In this document: positions 47,514-58,310 of the stretch, piece by piece
Position numbering within the stretch: position 1 is the stretch's first letter
How the letters are laid out: each line of letters starts with the position of its first letter
Assembly (NCBI RefSeq): GCF_000330505.1
Contig: NW_004443615.1
Location: 421,866-485,865 of the forward strand
DNA from: Entamoeba invadens IP1
Taxonomy: Eukaryota > Evosea > Mastigamoebida > Endamoebidae
Direction: 5' to 3'
DNA length: 64,000 nt
The notes under the pieces: model-generated
The model's input: the letters and a program-made list of their open reading frames with translations, nothing else
What the model was told of the DNA's origin: nothing
Databases searched by the model: none
Position numbers and translations under genes: made by a program

Positions 47514-50060
47514 TTATTGAAAGCAGAAATTATCGAAATAGATTGTGTTGTTGAACTGAATAGTAAATGAAGAGAACGACGTGTTTAATGGCTTCAATTG
47601 GTACGTCTGGAGCAATTGGTTCAGTGGGAGAATTTGTTGTTTGAACTTTAAAAGTTTTATGCTTTGGACTATATCAAGTTTTACATTTGACACTTCTTCG
47701 TTGTTAATTATACAAGTCACGTTCATTGTTTCATCTGCAGAAAGGTCGAGTGACAGTAGTGTGACATCTTCTATAGGTGTGTTAAATGAAAATGTTATTT
47801 GACAATTGCTTTGCACACATTTGAATGTAGATACGTCACTCACCCCATCCAAATTAAACAGCGCGTTTGTTGTATATTCGAATGGGTAATCCAATAGGTC
47901 CTTTGTCGTTATGAAGTCGACCAAATTCTTGCATTTCCTTCGATACGTGTTAACAAGAAACTGCGAGCCAAAACCGTTGTTTCTGAAGTTGATAAGTCGA
48001 TTGTCATACCCATCTCTAATCAACGAGAAGACAAAAGAAACAAATGTGTTTCTTAGAATCAACAGATGCTCGTCTTCTGAGAGCAACGAGTTTGTGTTTA
48101 ATTCCCATACTTTAGATGTGTCATCTACACTTGGCAAGTACTTGTTGAATCGATTTTGTGTCCCACCGAAGACTCTCAGTGTTGTTTGAAGTGTGTTTTG
48201 TGTCGCTTCCACATAGTCTTGGAATTTGAAAGAGTTATAAAAAGTGTATGAAGACAATGGACTGATAGTCAGTGTATTGATGTCCCTCAGCATTTTTAAC
48301 ATGATTGGATGTACCGCATCGGTTCCTCCTACAAACGACAACGAGTGGAAAGTTAATTTCACCTTTGGAAGTTGCACTTGTGGAAACTCGGGAAGTGTAG
48401 AATACTCTTTTAAATGCGCAGCCAACTTAATGACGTTTGCGCCGATACCATGCCCCAATAAATGAGCTCTTCCTATTTGTGGAATGACTTTTTCAATGAA
48501 GCTCATATGATGGAGTAGAAGTACAGCTCTTGCCAAAACATCAGACGTCTCTTGGTTCATGTTACCAAACACCGGTTTAATGTGTTTAAAATGTTTACTA
48601 TTAAGCATTGTCATATTTGTGATAATCACAGCGATGTTGTGGGAGACCAATACCGATGCTAAAGAGTCGTACCCATCGACAACTTCAGTTGTTTGTGCAT
48701 TGGGATGAATTATAAAGACGACATCCATAACACCAGATGACACCGGAACAAACATCTTTCCTTTCACTTCAACACAACTCGAGTCATATCCATTCGGTAA
48801 TGTCACAATGGAAGACAAATCAATCGTTTCACTCTGAAAATCGTATGAACTCGCATTCCCATAGTACTTCACTAATTTATTAAACCCTCCTATTTTAATA
48901 CCATCTACACGCCCATTTTCATCAGAAGTTTCATTGATTACTACAGGAAGAATGTCCTTATTCCCTGGAAGAAAGAGAATGATCCATGTGAGCATCACTA
49001 TTATCAATGTCGTGACGATAACAGGAAACACTGCAAGTATCCCTTTCATTTCAATGGGAGACTCTTTGTCCGTAAAGAAGATCAAAAACACTAACACCAA
49101 AAACCCAACAAAAAACGACACAGAGAGAACAGCAAAGAACACCAAAGAGAACATCCGCAGCGTCGAATCACTTGCTTGGGATATTTTATACGCAACTACA
49201 AAGCTTGGAATGATCGGTAAGAACAAACAATGAAATTGAATCGTCTTCCGAACATTTGCAACACAACACGAGAAACATAATGCAAAGAGAAGGCAATACC
49301 CTAACACCATCCCTAACACATCTCCTATAAAATCAAAGAACGAGTACATCGTTGTCATCACAACGCTTTTATTGGTGTTACATAGATTGAAGTATATCGC
49401 AGTTAAGATGAACGACACGGTGAAGCTGATTCCATTCAACACCGCAACAAAATATTTCATCGCTTTGGGATGACGATTGATGTGCTCTTCTAGACTCTTC
49501 CGAGCGTGTTTGAAATGCGGAATTAAGGAAACGACACACACTTTGTTGATCAAGGGAAATCGTCGGACCCAATTAAGTGTGAATAAACACAACAAAAGAC
49601 ACGTTGGGATGATGAACGACAAAAATGAAGTTTGGAAGTCCTCTTTGATGTCCAAACAAAGACCAAAAAAGAGTGACCCGGAGATCACTATAATACTCAT
49701 TGTAACAAGTCCGATCGCGTTGTTTTGTGTCAAATAGATTTGTTTGACTAAATAATTATCTTCATGACAACACGGGATATTATCTTCAGTGTTTGTTTCG
49801 TCTTGATACACTTTGATCTCTTTCCCTTTATTTTCTTGTACACCCAAATGTTCTTTCTTTTTGTTTTCGTTGAATTCTTTACTCTCATCGACATCGATTG
49901 GTCTTTGTAAATCTCCAACAGAAGAAATTACCTTCTTTGTTAAGTCACTTTGTTCTTTCGGAGTTGCAGTCATTTCAATTCCAACACTCTTGTCGTCGTT
50001 AAACCAATCGTATGACATACTCAGAAATTTGTTTGGTACATCACCACCAGATGTATCCAT
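47514..50060 (-). CDS. Seven-helix membrane protein with C-terminal alpha/beta-hydrolase-like domain, catalytic serine lost
   Basis: The product has 848 residues. A cytosolic, charged N-terminus of about 110 residues is followed by seven hydrophobic helices (about 115-375), then a large domain of about 470 residues with several N-glycosylation sequons, so probably extracytosolic. In that domain AHLLGHGIGANVIKLAAHL (GHGIG at about 535-539) looks like the nucleophile elbow of lipases and hydrolases, G-x-S-x-G, but Gly stands where Ser should be. I do not recognise a named family. It could be a receptor-like protein or a dead hydrolase. The ATG at 50060 is clear. No intron. Confidence 0.7.
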   Translation of the reverse strand: MDTSGGDVPNKFLSMSYDWFNDDKSVGIEMTATPKEQSDLTKKVISSVGDLQRPIDVDESKEFNENKKKEHLGVQENKGKEIKVYQDETNTEDNIPCCHEDNYLVKQIYLTQNNAIGLVTMSIIVISGSLFFGLCLDIKEDFQTSFLSFIIPTCLLLCLFTLNWVRRFPLINKVCVVSLIPHFKHARKSLEEHINRHPKAMKYFVAVLNGISFTVSFILTAIYFNLCNTNKSVVMTTMYSFFDFIGDVLGMVLGYCLLFALCFSCCVANVRKTIQFHCLFLPIIPSFVVAYKISQASDSTLRMFSLVFFAVLSVSFFVGFLVLVFLIFFTDKESPIEMKGILAVFPVIVTTLIIVMLTWIILFLPGNKDILPVVINETSDENGRVDGIKIGGFNKLVKYYGNASSYDFQSETIDLSSIVTLPNGYDSSCVEVKGKMFVPVSSGVMDVVFIIHPNAQTTEVVDGYDSLASVLVSHNIAVIITNMTMLNSKHFKHIKPVFGNMNQETSDVLARAVLLLHHMSFIEKVIPQIGRAHLLGHGIGANVIKLAAHLKEYSTLPEFPQVQLPKVKLTFHSLSFVGGTDAVHPIMLKMLRDINTLTISPLSSYTFYNSFKFQDYVEATQNTLQTTLRVFGGTQNRFNKYLPSVDDTSKVWELNTNSLLSEDEHLLILRNTFVSFVFSLIRDGYDNRLINFRNNGFGSQFLVNTYRRKCKNLVDFITTKDLLDYPFEYTTNALFNLDGVSDVSTFKCVQSNCQITFSFNTPIEDVTLLSLDLSADETMNVTCIINNEEVSNVKLDIVQSIKLLKFKQQILPLNQLLQTYQLKPLNTSFSSFTIQFNNTIYFDNFCFQ

Positions 50061-50589
50061 TATGATTTATAGTTTCATTATAGTTCTTTTACGAAAAGGA
50101 TACACTTTATCAGACATAACCTTTCATTAGTTTTTACCATTTCTTTAATTAAGCCCTTTTTATTAAATAAAACTATTAATTTATAATATAAATATCATAT
50201 TAAATGGTTTGTTTGTTGTTACCTGAAATTTTTAATCCTTTTTTTCAGTCGGGTTTGAGTTGTTCTATTTTATGAAAAGGTTTTTCGGACGTTGTTGTCG
50301 AATAAAAATTGGGGTTTTTATTAGACTACATTCCCGATTATTTACGTTATTTGATATCTGTTATTACTGTTTCTTTTTACTTTCTATTTTTACATCAAAA
50401 AACATTTTGATCTATTACACAATTGTTTATTTATAATTTATTTTACTATACAAAATAACAAATATATTTTAATTTTTAAATTAAATAACAGAACATGTGT
50501 CCAATCCTTGTATTATATTATACTATATTTAAATTATATTATTAACCATACAAATCTTGATGCAACATAATGAACTCAAAAATCAAGTC
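50061..50589. other. Intergenic region
   Basis: About 530 bp of AT-rich spacer between two minus-strand genes. No gene or repeat could be supported. Confidence 0.55.
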
Positions 50590-53184
50590 TTAAACTCCCC
50601 AAATATTTCTACAGTTCGCTGCGGACTGTCTGACGTTTCTTTTGTTATCGTCGAGAGGTGAATACAATTTCTTAAGTACATTCTTTTTGTATGGCTCAAC
50701 TACATCACTCCCATAATTGATTCTAATTCGAGTCAAGAGATCGATCAAGTCGCATCTAAATTTGATTGTTGATTCTTTGATGTACAACACATTGAATATG
50801 CGGTCGATGATATCTTCGAGTTGACTCTCCACGAGTGACATCGGGTATTTAGAAACAGTTGGCAGAATGTTATACAACAAAACGACGACGGTATCAATAG
50901 CATCGACACTACTTTCTTTCACACAAATGATTTTGAATATTTTCAAGAATGTTTCTTCATATACCATCAAGTCTTCTGTTGGGAGTAAAGAGAATAATAA
51001 TATCAAAGTGTGCGCTTCTTCGACATTTTCGATTTTATGTGCTGCTGTGTACTTGTTGTATGTCAAATCAAAGAGTTTCTTCTTCCATTTCTCGTCACTG
51101 GCTTTGTCTAATGTCCAAAAAACAGAGACTTCCTTCAAACACTCGACCGCCTTTTTCTCGTTGCGGCAAAGTCGGTCGACGAACTTTAAGACTACCACCG
51201 GCTCCTTGTCTTGCTCCAACTCAAAAACACTTTTGTATCCCTCAAAATACTCTTCTTCGTCCTTTAAGGCTTCTGGAATGGACTCACTGTTGTAACTACT
51301 CAACAACGCATAAATCGCTCGTGTGTCTTTGTCGACGCACTTCACGTTATTCAAGTATATGTACAACGTGTTCGGAATACCTTTTTGTAACACACTTGGG
51401 AGGACTAAAATGAGTCGCGGGGAGTGTTCCAATGCACTGAAAATGGCATTTTGCAAGTGAGTGAGTCTCTTCTCTCCAAGCACCAAATGTAATCGTGATA
51501 CCCTATTCATTAAAACTGGAAAGAGGGGAGACACTTCCCCCTGTGTTATTACTTCAAAGACAGGAACAATCGATTCAACGTATTTATCAAGACAATTCTC
51601 TGGGATAGCATCGGAGAGAAGTGACTGTAAAACTGGTACATATTGGCTACTTTTTAATTGAGGTATTTGTTTGAGTATTTCTCCAAAGAGCAGTGGACTA
51701 TGCGCCCCAATCCCCGTCACCAATTCTAAACTTTGGATGACACAATCGACACTCATCAACTCCATCATCGTTCTTTCTTCCCTTTCAAAAAGTCTTTGTA
51801 ATATCTCAATGATATCTTCAGGTCTTTCAATCGCAGTTTCAACAACCAATTTGTACGTCTCGAGTTTGTGTTCGCCGATAAGATTAAGCATTCCAAAAGA
51901 TACATCCAAGTCTAATAAACTTATGAAACAAGGGTGACTCGGTGTAGCTATGATATGTAAATCCCACACTTTTTGTCCTTTCATTTCATCGTATAATGGT
52001 TTACCCTCTACAGCGCGTTGATATAACAATCTGACGACTTTTAATTCTCTTTCAAATTGCTCTTTAGGTCCAGCCAATGACTCTTCAAGTTGGTCGTGGA
52101 AACACTTCAAATAGCTCTTCGCAAACATTTCATAGAACGCTTCACATGACCGTGTCAACTCCGAGATGAGTCCATTGACAAAGGCGATAATGATCTCATC
52201 CTTTTCTCCCATCATTCGGAAGATGAACTTCTTTATTAACTCCAAAATTGGGCCTGATATCTTCTTCTCTGCGTTGCATACCAGTGCCGTGATTTCAAAA
52301 GCAGTGTCATTGATTTCCACTACACCAGCAGTGGAGATATTCAGTTCAATGACATCCCATATTTGCTCGTAATAGCCACACACAACATCTTCTTTATAAT
52401 GGTGTAAACAATATAAAATGGCTCTCAACGCTTCCAGTTTAATACTCGACAAGTCCGCGTCGAGTTTGTCTAACAAGAATGGAACGGCCAATTGCGCAAA
52501 AATTTCATTTGACGTAAAACCTTCTAATATCAAGTCCGTCAGTTTAAGACGCAACTCCTCGTCCCCTCGTGGGGGGTACAATATCGGGAAATACGCAGAA
52601 GAGCAATCGAAAAGAAGTGGAGCTGTTTCTGCATCTATTTCGTTATTAGCTGATACGGTTTTGATGATATCAAATGTTAGTAAGAGGCACTCGGGGTCTC
52701 TTTCAAGTTCAACTAGTGCGACTGCGGCTTGCACCATATCTGGGTTATGGGACGTGGACGCCAAATTTCTAAAAAGTGTATATAAGAGAACTCGTGTCTC
52801 TTTGGGAAGTAATTGGGTTTTGAGTGCAGAGAAACACTCCAATATTTCTTGTTCGATATCTTGAGATAAAGGAGTGTCCACTAAGAAGAGTAAAGCCTCT
52901 AATATCGGCGTTAAGCAGTCCACGTCGATCAGTCGTGAAGACAAGTAATCGATAAACACTTGTTTACTCTCTGGTGATAATGGCTTAGTTCTTAAAGAAG
53001 AAGACAAAACTGTGGTTGCTCGGAAACGGAGACGGTCATCTTCGGAAGACAACACATCTTTCAAGTCGGCAACTAAGTTATTAGTAGTGTATGTTGGTGT
53101 GACAAGTTTGTGAACGATGTTGGTCGCGTCGGAAAGTGGAGCGGCGGAGTTGATAAAATCAATGAATTGGGTTTTGATATCCAT
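50590..53184 (-). CDS. MMS19: MMS19-like HEAT-repeat protein (cytosolic Fe-S targeting)
   Basis: The 864-residue all-helical protein shows the MMS19 N-terminal signature, including the segment ETAPLLFDCSSAYFPILYPP with PRGDEELRLKL after it, then PFLLDKLDADLSSIKLEALR. The C-terminus ends DDNKRNVRQSAANCRNIWGV, the conserved last HEAT repeat where the CIA targeting complex binds. MMS19 delivers Fe-S clusters to DNA repair and replication enzymes such as XPD, primase and polymerases. It is a little shorter than the human protein (1,030). No intron. The start ATG at 53184 is clear. Confidence 0.85.
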   Translation of the reverse strand: MDIKTQFIDFINSAAPLSDATNIVHKLVTPTYTTNNLVADLKDVLSSEDDRLRFRATTVLSSSLRTKPLSPESKQVFIDYLSSRLIDVDCLTPILEALLFLVDTPLSQDIEQEILECFSALKTQLLPKETRVLLYTLFRNLASTSHNPDMVQAAVALVELERDPECLLLTFDIIKTVSANNEIDAETAPLLFDCSSAYFPILYPPRGDEELRLKLTDLILEGFTSNEIFAQLAVPFLLDKLDADLSSIKLEALRAILYCLHHYKEDVVCGYYEQIWDVIELNISTAGVVEINDTAFEITALVCNAEKKISGPILELIKKFIFRMMGEKDEIIIAFVNGLISELTRSCEAFYEMFAKSYLKCFHDQLEESLAGPKEQFERELKVVRLLYQRAVEGKPLYDEMKGQKVWDLHIIATPSHPCFISLLDLDVSFGMLNLIGEHKLETYKLVVETAIERPEDIIEILQRLFEREERTMMELMSVDCVIQSLELVTGIGAHSPLLFGEILKQIPQLKSSQYVPVLQSLLSDAIPENCLDKYVESIVPVFEVITQGEVSPLFPVLMNRVSRLHLVLGEKRLTHLQNAIFSALEHSPRLILVLPSVLQKGIPNTLYIYLNNVKCVDKDTRAIYALLSSYNSESIPEALKDEEEYFEGYKSVFELEQDKEPVVVLKFVDRLCRNEKKAVECLKEVSVFWTLDKASDEKWKKKLFDLTYNKYTAAHKIENVEEAHTLILLFSLLPTEDLMVYEETFLKIFKIICVKESSVDAIDTVVVLLYNILPTVSKYPMSLVESQLEDIIDRIFNVLYIKESTIKFRCDLIDLLTRIRINYGSDVVEPYKKNVLKKLYSPLDDNKRNVRQSAANCRNIWGV

Positions 53185-53651
53185 TGGATCCTGTGAAATT
53201 TGTAGTTCAAAGCAAATGCTCAGTCTTTTTCAAAGAGAAGTTTTGAAGTTTTTTTGTTTCTAGTCATTCCAGATAAAAAAAGTGGTAATTATTTTAATAT
53301 ATATATATAGCTTGTCATATATTGAGATAATTTTTTATTTATTTACTACAAAATACAATTTAATTGCTGGTTCTAATAATCATATTGTTAATAATTACGT
53401 TATTAATAATTACTCATATAGCTTAAAATAATAGATTTATTATTAAAGATGATACATTAATTAAAGATTAATAAATATATTAAATAAATATATTAAATTT
53501 ATATAATTAAAAAATATTATAAATTATAATATCAAAATCACAGCAGAACACTTGTCTTGAACAGTAACATAAGAAATACTGTGTGACGGAAGGCAAGAGA
53601 TGTGTTCTCTCTGTGTACTTAAACGCATCAAAACGATTAGTTCATTCATTA
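53185..53651. other. Divergent intergenic region
   Basis: AT-rich spacer between MMS19 and ARF. The ARF open frame extends upstream to 53583 from a non-ATG codon, but I take the ATG at 53652. Confidence 0.55.
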
Positions 53652-54176
53652 ATGGGAAATTGGCTCGATACCTTGTTTAGAAAGAAAGAAGCGCGTGTTC
53701 TGATGATAGGTCTTGATGCAGCAGGAAAGACATCTATTCTCTACAAACTGCGTCTTGGGGAGAACGTGACAACAATACCCACTATCGGGTTCAACGCGGA
53801 GAGAGTCGACTTCAAAAACCTTCACTTCAACATCTTCGACATTGGTGGACAGGACAAGATTCGTCCACTGTGGAGACACTATTACAGCGGCTCAAATGCC
53901 ATCATATTCGTGTTGGACTCCAACGACAGAGAACGTCTTTCAGAAGCGAAAAGTGTGTTACAGACAGTACTCAACTCAGATGAGTTGATTGGTGTTCCCC
54001 TTCTTGTGTTTGCCAACAAACACGATCTTCCACAAGCGCTTTCAGTGTCCGACATAGTCAGTGGGCTTGGTCTTCAATACGTCAAAGGGAGAGAGTGGTT
54101 TTGTCAGAATTCATGTGCCACGAATGGTGATGGGCTTTATGAGGGCTTAGACTGGCTATCATCCAAAATTAAGTGA
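53652..54176 (+). CDS. ARF: ARF family small GTPase
   Basis: The 174-residue GTPase starts MGNWLDTLF, with Gly2 for N-myristoylation and an amphipathic helix, which decides the start. GTPase motifs are GLDAAGKT (P-loop), the switch I segment [25 protein letters not shown] (switch II), NKHD for guanine and CAT near the C-terminus. It recruits coats and lipid enzymes to Golgi or endosomal membrane. The usual DVGGQ is DIGGQ here, a conservative change. A short run of open frame before the ATG is unlikely to be translated. Confidence 0.96.
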   Translation: MGNWLDTLFRKKEARVLMIGLDAAGKTSILYKLRLGENVTTIPTIGFNAERVDFKNLHFNIFDIGGQDKIRPLWRHYYSGSNAIIFVLDSNDRERLSEAKSVLQTVLNSDELIGVPLLVFANKHDLPQALSVSDIVSGLGLQYVKGREWFCQNSCATNGDGLYEGLDWLSSKIK

Positions 54177-54326
54177 CTTTTTGTTTTTCATAATGTTGTG
54201 TTTTATGTAAAACAAAATAAAGTTTTCTTCAAAAAACACACATGAATATATCTTCAGTAAATTGAGAAGAATTGATACCAAAATGATTAAGAAATTAAAT
54301 TAGTGTACTTTTCCAAAACAAAATCG

Positions 54327-57300
54327 TTAATCACTTTCTCCAACCATTTTAAACGCCTCGTCGAATGACTGAATCGAGTCGATATTTTCTGAAGTGACGT
54401 TGCCCATTGGGTTTGCTGGTTTTGTTGTGGTGTTTACGCTTTTTGGCTTTTCAACTTTCTCGACGGGTTTTGTGCTTCCTTTTCTTGTTGGTACCTCGGG
54501 TTTTGGAAGCAATGTTGAGAATATACCCAAGTCTTGGGCCAAATACAGCACAGACGACCATGAGACGGAGAACATAAATGACAGTGCAGAATCTATGACA
54601 TTTGAATATCCCATTCTGGTCATAGCAAACACAATTCCGATAATGACAAGTACAACGGCCATCATAACAGGTGATTTGAATAGTTGCACGATATTGTCGA
54701 AGCCCAAAAAGACGATCAATAAAATCAACCACATTGGTGTTTTAGAGTGAATGGTGACAGCTGCTTGGTCTTGTTGCGCCTTCGTGAATGCGGCCTCTGC
54801 TGTGTTTTGAAAGTTTTGGAACATCGCGAGTCTCTCATCGAATGAAAACAAGCCTTTTGTGCTCTCGATGTTCTTCTCCGGTTCCTCGAGCACCATTGTT
54901 TTGTTTGTCGCGGGGTTTGTGCCCAAGAATGATACCTCATCATCTTTCGTGTCAATTCTAATGTACGAGAATAAGTCTAATATCTTCTCTGCCTCTTTTT
55001 TTGCAGCAAAGAATGGTTTACTTAAATCTTCATTAGCTTTCCATTTGTGTGGTAATCCATCCTTTTCGTTTCTGAATATATTCAAAAACCGTGTCTCCAT
55101 CAAGCTGTTGACAAAACCGCTACGCTCCTTGATTGTAGAACGAACAGCATCGATAACGTACACTTGGAGTTGTGCAAGTTTTTCTTCAACATCATTTCTT
55201 TCCATTTTGAGAGAATTAATCATTCCGTTTTCGAGTTGTGTCAAATTTTCTTTCGTGGCTTCGTCCACAATTTTTCTCACTTGGGCCCACATGTCGTCGG
55301 CACAATTCTCGAAAACAGGAAACAGCTTTGGTCTCATGACCTTCTGCATGTGTCGCTTGAAGTGGTTCATTAACGCCTCTACCAGCCCCTTTCGTGCAAT
55401 TTCGTACATCTTCCCAATAAATTTGTCCATGTTGTTAATCTCGACGGTGAATGTGTTCTCCACGTTTGTTGGAACACTCTGACTGGAAATCTTGCGCCAC
55501 TCTTCTCTGATTGCGGTGTTCAATGCCTCAATTTGGTCGGCATATCCCGCGTATCTGTTTGGGTCGAAGGTCAAATTCTGTTCATTTGTGTAGGATGCTT
55601 GGAATGTGAAATAACTCGTAGACAACATGGTTTTGATGTAATTGATCGACAGAATCATCTGAGTCTGGTAAGCAGAAGACGCCACATTAATCATTTGAGC
55701 CGACAACGCATCTGCTTTTTCTTTCACGACTCTGTCCAAGTACTTCGATGCAGTCGCCATAAACTCTTTCATTCTCTTATCAAATGACATGTCGATATAT
55801 TGTTTGAAGTTTGGGAACATTTTCTTCATCTCATGACTTGCAACAACTGGCTGTATGTCTTCTTCAAATTCCTTTAAAACCAAAGTGATCAACTCGTCGC
55901 ATCTGTACCTTGCAAGCATTTCTTTTTGTGATGGCAAATCCAAATCCTTGTTTTTCTTGATTGCTTCCCAAACTTGTTTTGTAAACACCGAAAGCCCGTC
56001 TGCTGGAATCTCTTTGTTATAAATTGATTTGAAGAACGTGTCTTTGTTTCTCGAATCAAAACGGCTTCTCAACAAATTGACCTCTTGTATAAACTGCTCC
56101 TTGTTGTGTTTAAAATGCGGCAAACTAGTAAACTCAAGATCAAAGAATTTGGTGATTGGAGCTCTTTTGAAGCACTCGGGCCTTACGACACCGTCCCAGA
56201 TTTTTGCAATATCATCACACAAAACTTTTTTTGTTGAGTCGAAGCTCTTTCTCTGGTCACGGTCTCTCACAACAAACAAAATCATTGTCTTTGGCGAATC
56301 TTCTTTTTGGAACAATTGAAGATTTAACTCAAAAATGTTTTTCAGTAGTGACATGTTCGACGCGCCATACCTCCCTACATCATGCGACCAAATGTTAACC
56401 ATCAACACACTGCAAACAGTCAGTGAAAACAATGAAATCTTTCTTTCAAATGAGTAGTCGTCTTCTCTTGAACTTCCGTCAGAGCCTTCAAGGTCCATCA
56501 CCATGATGTCATCTCTGTCTCCAACAACACCAAGCCACACGCCTCTTGTTGTCCTTTGTCTTCCCTTTTTCTCGTCGAGAACAGCAAAGTTCGTATCAAA
56601 CAAGTAATTTAACAAAGTGCTCTTTCCACTGTTCTGGGGACCCAAGATACTTAACATGTTATAATTGAATCCCAGCGCCTTGAATTGAGCGTTCTTCGCG
56701 ACAAATTGGTCGAAAGTTTCTGAATTGGGCTTTTCATCTCTAAAGATCAATCCATGTTTTTCTCCGCTTATATCTTCATGATTTCGTGATTTTCATAAAG
56801 ATTTGAAACTTGACAAAATGAGATATGAAAAAAGAATTTGAAGTGAAGCGATACGTCAAAGTATCTTAAATTATAAAAGAATGATTAAAATTGGAAATGT
56901 AATAACGAGATTGAAAAATAAACATTTCAGCTGGAACGAAGACTATATATTGAGACAGAAATATGAGAAAACAAACGAAAAAATGCCATCTTGGTCGATG
57001 ACTTGAAGACAAGGAATCGTCCGTGAGACTCGTTCCTTATTAATGGCCTTATCAATTTCAATTTCTTTTATCTCTTCCTTGGAAAACGTCTCTTTGTGAA
57101 TTTGTGCAACAGATATGAGTTTGTTCTTGACTCTCTGCCGTTCTTCATTGCTAACCTTCGGTTGTTCTGGCTTGGTGTTTTCTGATGTTTCATTTACAAC
57201 GATTTTTAAGGCTTCAGTAATTATATTTTGTTCACCCGTATTGGGGTTCTCTGTAATTTCATTCTCGTCAAGCTTTTTGTTTGCTTCGCTCACAAGATTC

Positions 57301-57383
57301 ATGTCAATGCTTGGTGTTGGAGATTTCTTATGGTTGACACCTTCCTCTGGTACCAACAAATTATCTGTTGTTTGGTCAGCCAT
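54327..57383 (-). CDS. SEY1: SEY1/RHD3-type ER membrane-fusion GTPase with long N-terminus (2 exons)
   Basis: Exons are 57383-56977 and 56766-54327, with a 210-bp intron (56767-56976) starting GTTTGT and, in my best model, ending AAG. The product has 948 residues. Exon 1 ends with [11 protein letters not shown], the strand that begins the SEY1 GTPase domain, so both parts belong together. Exon 2 holds [12 protein letters not shown] (P-loop), [10 protein letters not shown] (switch I), [12 protein letters not shown] (switch II) and VVRDRDQ. Near the C-terminus are two close hydrophobic segments ([12 protein letters not shown] and [14 protein letters not shown]). SEY1 fuses ER tubules at three-way junctions. 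The extra N-terminus of about 125 residues, acidic and Lys-rich, is unusual. The gene converges with ARF. Confidence 0.87.
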
Positions 57384-58310
57384 TTCTAAAATTCGAGTTC
57401 CTATTTCAAGTTTCTAATAAAAAAAATCATCCAAATTATTTTTTTTTCATTTGAAAGTTGTGTAAATAATAACTAAGTTATCAAAATATTACTAATATTA
57501 TTATAAATCTAATTGTGTTATTTTTATCGGAAGATTGTTAATTTATTTATATTTTCTTACTATTCACCATTTCCGATATAATTAAATTGGTGAATAGAAT
57601 TTTATTATATTTTTATTATATATATACTATATCAATGTAATTGTTTCAAAAATTATTTTTTCAAAAAATTAAATTAATAATTAATAATTATAATATTTAT
57701 TAAATATTTATTAATATCAAATAATAAATTTATAATATTTATTTGTTAATTATTTTTATAATTAAAATGTTATTTTTATAATAATATATAATATAATATT
57801 ATAAAAATTTTATAAAGTTATTTGAAATAACACTATTTTTTTAAAAAATTTTAAATTTTAAAAAAATTCAATAATTTTCTGTTTTTTATTTCTATTTTAT
57901 GATTTTAAAATATACCAAATAATTGATTTATTGCAATTAGAATTAATAATAAATTCAAATTGAATTTTGAAATTTGAATTTTTAATAAAAAAATAAATCA
58001 AAAAAATTCGAAATATATTTTTTAATCAATTTCTTATATAATTAAAAAACACTTTTTTTTCAAGTTAGGAAAAATGGACAATAAATATATCGGTCAAGCA
58101 ATTTACATAATAACAAATATAAGTAAATTAGTACTATTTCTGATATAAAAATAATCCGATAGAAAATAATTGAACTTAATAGGCCATGATTCTTTCGAAT
58201 AACCCGAAAAACCATACCAATATGTGCCATTGTTTTCAATATTATTTTTGATAAATAACATGTTTAAATGATAACTAAAATTAGCTCTCAAACTGATCTT
58301 AAGTAATTAC
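57384..58310. other. Long AT-rich divergent intergenic region
   Basis: About 930 bp, among the most AT-rich sequence in the window, made mainly of A/T homopolymers and AT dinucleotides. No gene is supported; a short minus-strand frame at 58103-58291 is not convincing. Confidence 0.6.

Noticed and set aside
54394..56398. Plus-strand frames opposite SEY1
   Set aside because: Antisense shadows of a long, well-supported gene.
56943..57383. Separate small gene upstream of SEY1
   Set aside because: Its end, [11 protein letters not shown], is the conserved start of the SEY1 GTPase domain, a GTTTGT donor follows, and exon 2 lacks a start codon of its own.
58103..58291. 62-residue minus-strand frame upstream of the second RhoGEF
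   Set aside because: It is short, lies in extremely AT-rich sequence, and I see no conserved motif or clear promoter.
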